A DNA stretch of 64,000 nucleotides from Bacillus haynesii. GTDB lineage: Bacteria > Bacillota > Bacilli > Bacillales > Bacillaceae. The stretch covers positions 103,524-167,523 of the forward strand of contig NZ_MRBL01000013.1 of the NCBI RefSeq assembly GCF_001969855.1. Direction: 5' to 3'. A program made the position numbers and the translations under genes. Positions 62,274 to 64,000 of the stretch are shown here, in pieces; position 1 is the first letter of the stretch; every line of letters starts with the position of its first letter. The notes under the pieces were generated by a model. The model searched no databases, was not told the DNA's origin, and was given only the letters and a program-made list of their open reading frames with translations.

Positions 62274-63698
62274 TCATTCATCATCTCTCGCCGTCAGCGG
62301 CAGACGGATGATAAATTTTGTTCCTTTGTTTTTCTCGCTTTCAATCTCAACCGTGCCGTTGTGAAGGGAGACGAGCTGTCTGACGATCGACAGCCCCAGC
62401 CCGTATTCTCCGTAAGGGGTGTTTGTCCGTGATAAATCTGCTTTATAAAAACGATCCCAAATGTTTTCGATATCCTTTTCATCAATGCCGATTCCAGTAT
62501 CCTCTACTTCGATCACCGTCTCCTTGTAGTCTTCCCGGCCTCTCAGCCAAACGGTTCCGTTCGTTGTGAATTGAATGCTGTTCTTCGTGATATTGACGAG
62601 AATCTGGATGAGCCGGTCATAATCGGCATTGACCATCACATGATCCTCCACATCGAGGATCAGCTGATTCTGTTTCTCCTCCGCCTGAAGCGCCAGCTGC
62701 TCTTTAATGATTTCAAACACTTCGATCAGCGGATAATGCAGCTTTTGCAGTGTAATCTGGTTGGAGCGGATTTTTTCATAATCAAGGTTTTCGTTGACGA
62801 GACGAATCAGCCTTTTTGTCTCCTCCGTAATCAGTTTCATACATTTATCCTGCTGATCTTCAGGTATCGTCTGGCTGTTCATCCCTTCCACTAATCCGCT
62901 GATCGTCGTCAGCGGCGTCTTCAGCTCATGTGAGACGTCAGTGATAAACTGCCTTCTCCGCTTTTCGAGCCGGTCGATTTCTTCGCTTGAGCTTTTTAAC
63001 TTGCGGGCCATAATGTTAAAGTCGTCCCCCAAATCACCGATTTCATCCTTATTGCGGTTTTCAATATGGATGTTATAATCCCCGGCCGCGACTTTTTTCG
63101 TTGCGTCGCGGAGCTTCTGAATGCGGGTGACATGGAATTTGGACGTCAGCCAGCTTAAGAGAATAGCGATTAAGATGACACCCGCCGCTGTAAAGAGCAT
63201 AAAGCGGTTCATGTCGCTGATCATTTCCTCGGTCCCGCTGATCGGAGCGGTCAGCAGAATGCCTCCCTGAAATTCATTGTTGACGATGTTGGGCAGCGCG
63301 ACGACCGATACTTCCTCATTAAAACGATTAAAGTCGGTTTTGACGACAACGGCCTTTCCATCTTTAAGCTCTTTCCATTCTTCATCACTGAGCAGCAGTT
63401 TTCGCGGCCGCAAATCGGCCGGCGTCATCAAGACCTCTTTCTTTTCATTAAATAGAAAGAAGCTGATCTTCCTGCTTCGCAAAATTTCCTCAAACGGCTT
63501 CATAATGGCCGGCGCGCCTTTTGGCCGCATCTCCATTTCGCCCATGATGCGGTAGCCGTAGGAAGACAGCTCATCGACTTTGCTCTCGTACGCAAAGTCT
63601 TTGACAAAATGGGAAAACAGCGCCCCCGTGATGAGAAAAGCCAGGATTAATATACTGATGTGACTGGCCAGCAGCTGATAGAGATACTTAATCTTCAT
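62274..63698 (-). CDS. yclK: Sensor histidine kinase YclK
   Basis: 474 residues. Two membrane segments (about 10-32 and 162-182) around an extracellular sensor, HAMP, HisKA with FITDVSHELKTPLTTISG (phosphorylated His), and HATPase with NITKNSIQF, EDTGIGIDEKD and YGLGLSIVRQL. Partner of YclJ in a system whose signal is not settled; in B. subtilis it is affected by anaerobiosis through ResDE. It overlaps yclJ by 11 bp. Confidence 0.92.
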   Translation of the reverse strand: MKIKYLYQLLASHISILILAFLITGALFSHFVKDFAYESKVDELSSYGYRIMGEMEMRPKGAPAIMKPFEEILRSRKISFFLFNEKKEVLMTPADLRPRKLLLSDEEWKELKDGKAVVVKTDFNRFNEEVSVVALPNIVNNEFQGGILLTAPISGTEEMISDMNRFMLFTAAGVILIAILLSWLTSKFHVTRIQKLRDATKKVAAGDYNIHIENRNKDEIGDLGDDFNIMARKLKSSSEEIDRLEKRRRQFITDVSHELKTPLTTISGLVEGMNSQTIPEDQQDKCMKLITEETKRLIRLVNENLDYEKIRSNQITLQKLHYPLIEVFEIIKEQLALQAEEKQNQLILDVEDHVMVNADYDRLIQILVNITKNSIQFTTNGTVWLRGREDYKETVIEVEDTGIGIDEKDIENIWDRFYKADLSRTNTPYGEYGLGLSIVRQLVSLHNGTVEIESEKNKGTKFIIRLPLTARDDE

Positions 63699-64000
63699 CG
63701 AACTTATACCCTACTCCCCATACGGTATAAAGAAACGGCCGCGAGTCGCTGCCAAGCTTTTTTCTCAACCGTTTAATATGAACGTCAACGGTCCGCTCGT
63801 CTCCGTAGAATTGGTATCCCCAGACCTGCTCAAGCAGCTGTTCCCTTGAAAAAACCTGTTTCGGGCTTTGCACCAGGTAATACAACAAATCGAACTCTTT
63901 AGGCGTCAAATTTTGAATTTGAACGCCGTCCAAAAATACTTCTCTCGTTTTTTTATTGATTTTAAAATGTCCCGTTTCAAGCGTGTCTCTGTCAGTGGAA
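63688..64000 (-). CDS. yclJ: Response regulator YclJ (C-terminal part; cut by the right edge)
   Basis: About 103 residues of the OmpR-type winged-helix output domain: LTPKEFDLLYYLVQSP, VFSREQLLEQVWGYQF, RTVDVHIKRLRKKLG and YTVWGVGYKF. The frame stays open to the window edge, so the receiver domain lies outside. Ends inside the start of yclK. Confidence 0.92.
   Translation of the reverse strand, partial: STDRDTLETGHFKINKKTREVFLDGVQIQNLTPKEFDLLYYLVQSPKQVFSREQLLEQVWGYQFYGDERTVDVHIKRLRKKLGSDSRPFLYTVWGVGYKFDED

Overview
The window is a 64-kb piece of a Bacillus chromosome of the B. licheniformis / B. paralicheniformis type. Most genes have clear B. subtilis counterparts in conserved neighbourhoods (topB-lrpC, amj, ydaG/E/D, mtlAFD, lipC-kipR-pxp, ycnKJI, gab, ycnBCDE, fpb/yclNOPQ, thrD, yclJK). 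The interruptions in that order are ones typical of the licheniformis group: a Na+/dicarboxylate symporter like the characterised SdcL, a relocated nas operon, and an ascorbate-type PTS with a split transketolase. No rRNA, tRNA, CRISPR, prophage or insertion-sequence transposase is visible.

Layout, left to right. 1-5.2 kb: topB (cut by the left edge), lrpC, an AhpD-like CxxC protein, ydzA, an LCP ligase and the lipid II flippase amj. 5.2-5.7 kb holds no clear gene, but the minus strand carries a strong sigma-A promoter, about 340 nt of structured sequence and a terminator just before the amj promoter: a candidate untranslated RNA or attenuating leader. 5.7-8 kb: stress genes ydaG, ydaE, ydaD with sigma-B-like promoters. 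8-13.6 kb: mannitol operon mtlA-mtlF-mtlD with mtlR directly downstream. 13.7-14 kb: first copy of a ~176-bp dispersed repeat. 14-20.1 kb: lipC, then ycsF-ycsG-ycsI-kipI-kipA-kipR (5-oxoprolinase operon). 20.4-27.8 kb: ycsE, an operon of PRD regulator/EIIA, EIIB, EIIC and two transketolase halves, a TrmO-like protein and ycsD. 27.9-30.5 kb: dicarboxylate symporter and a divergent GntR regulator. 30.5-39.4 kb: nasBCDEF, with no nasA beside it. 39.7-42.6 kb: copper genes ycnKJI. 42.6-49.8 kb: lipoprotein, EamA exporter, then the GABA genes with a permease between gabT and gabD and gabR divergent. 49.9-55 kb: yczG/ycnE/ycnD, the second repeat copy, a PEP mutase-family enzyme, and ycnC-ycnB. 55-58.8 kb: petrobactin-type ABC importer with a Fur box. 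59-64 kb: aspartokinase, a chemoreceptor with a sigma-D -10 element, and yclK/yclJ (yclJ cut by the right edge).

The genes deal mainly with nutrient capture and its control: carbon (mannitol, a PTS sugar, dicarboxylates, with three cre sites), nitrogen (nitrate/nitrite, GABA, 5-oxoproline), metals (copper, ferric siderophore) and envelope stress. The most unusual features are the two repeat copies, each lying between two copies of the local gene's terminator hairpin and sharing a compensatory base-pair change; the RNA-like region before amj; and the PTS/split-transketolase operon whose only EIIA is fused to its regulator. Assignments to B. subtilis gene names are from recognition of the protein sequences, without a database search.
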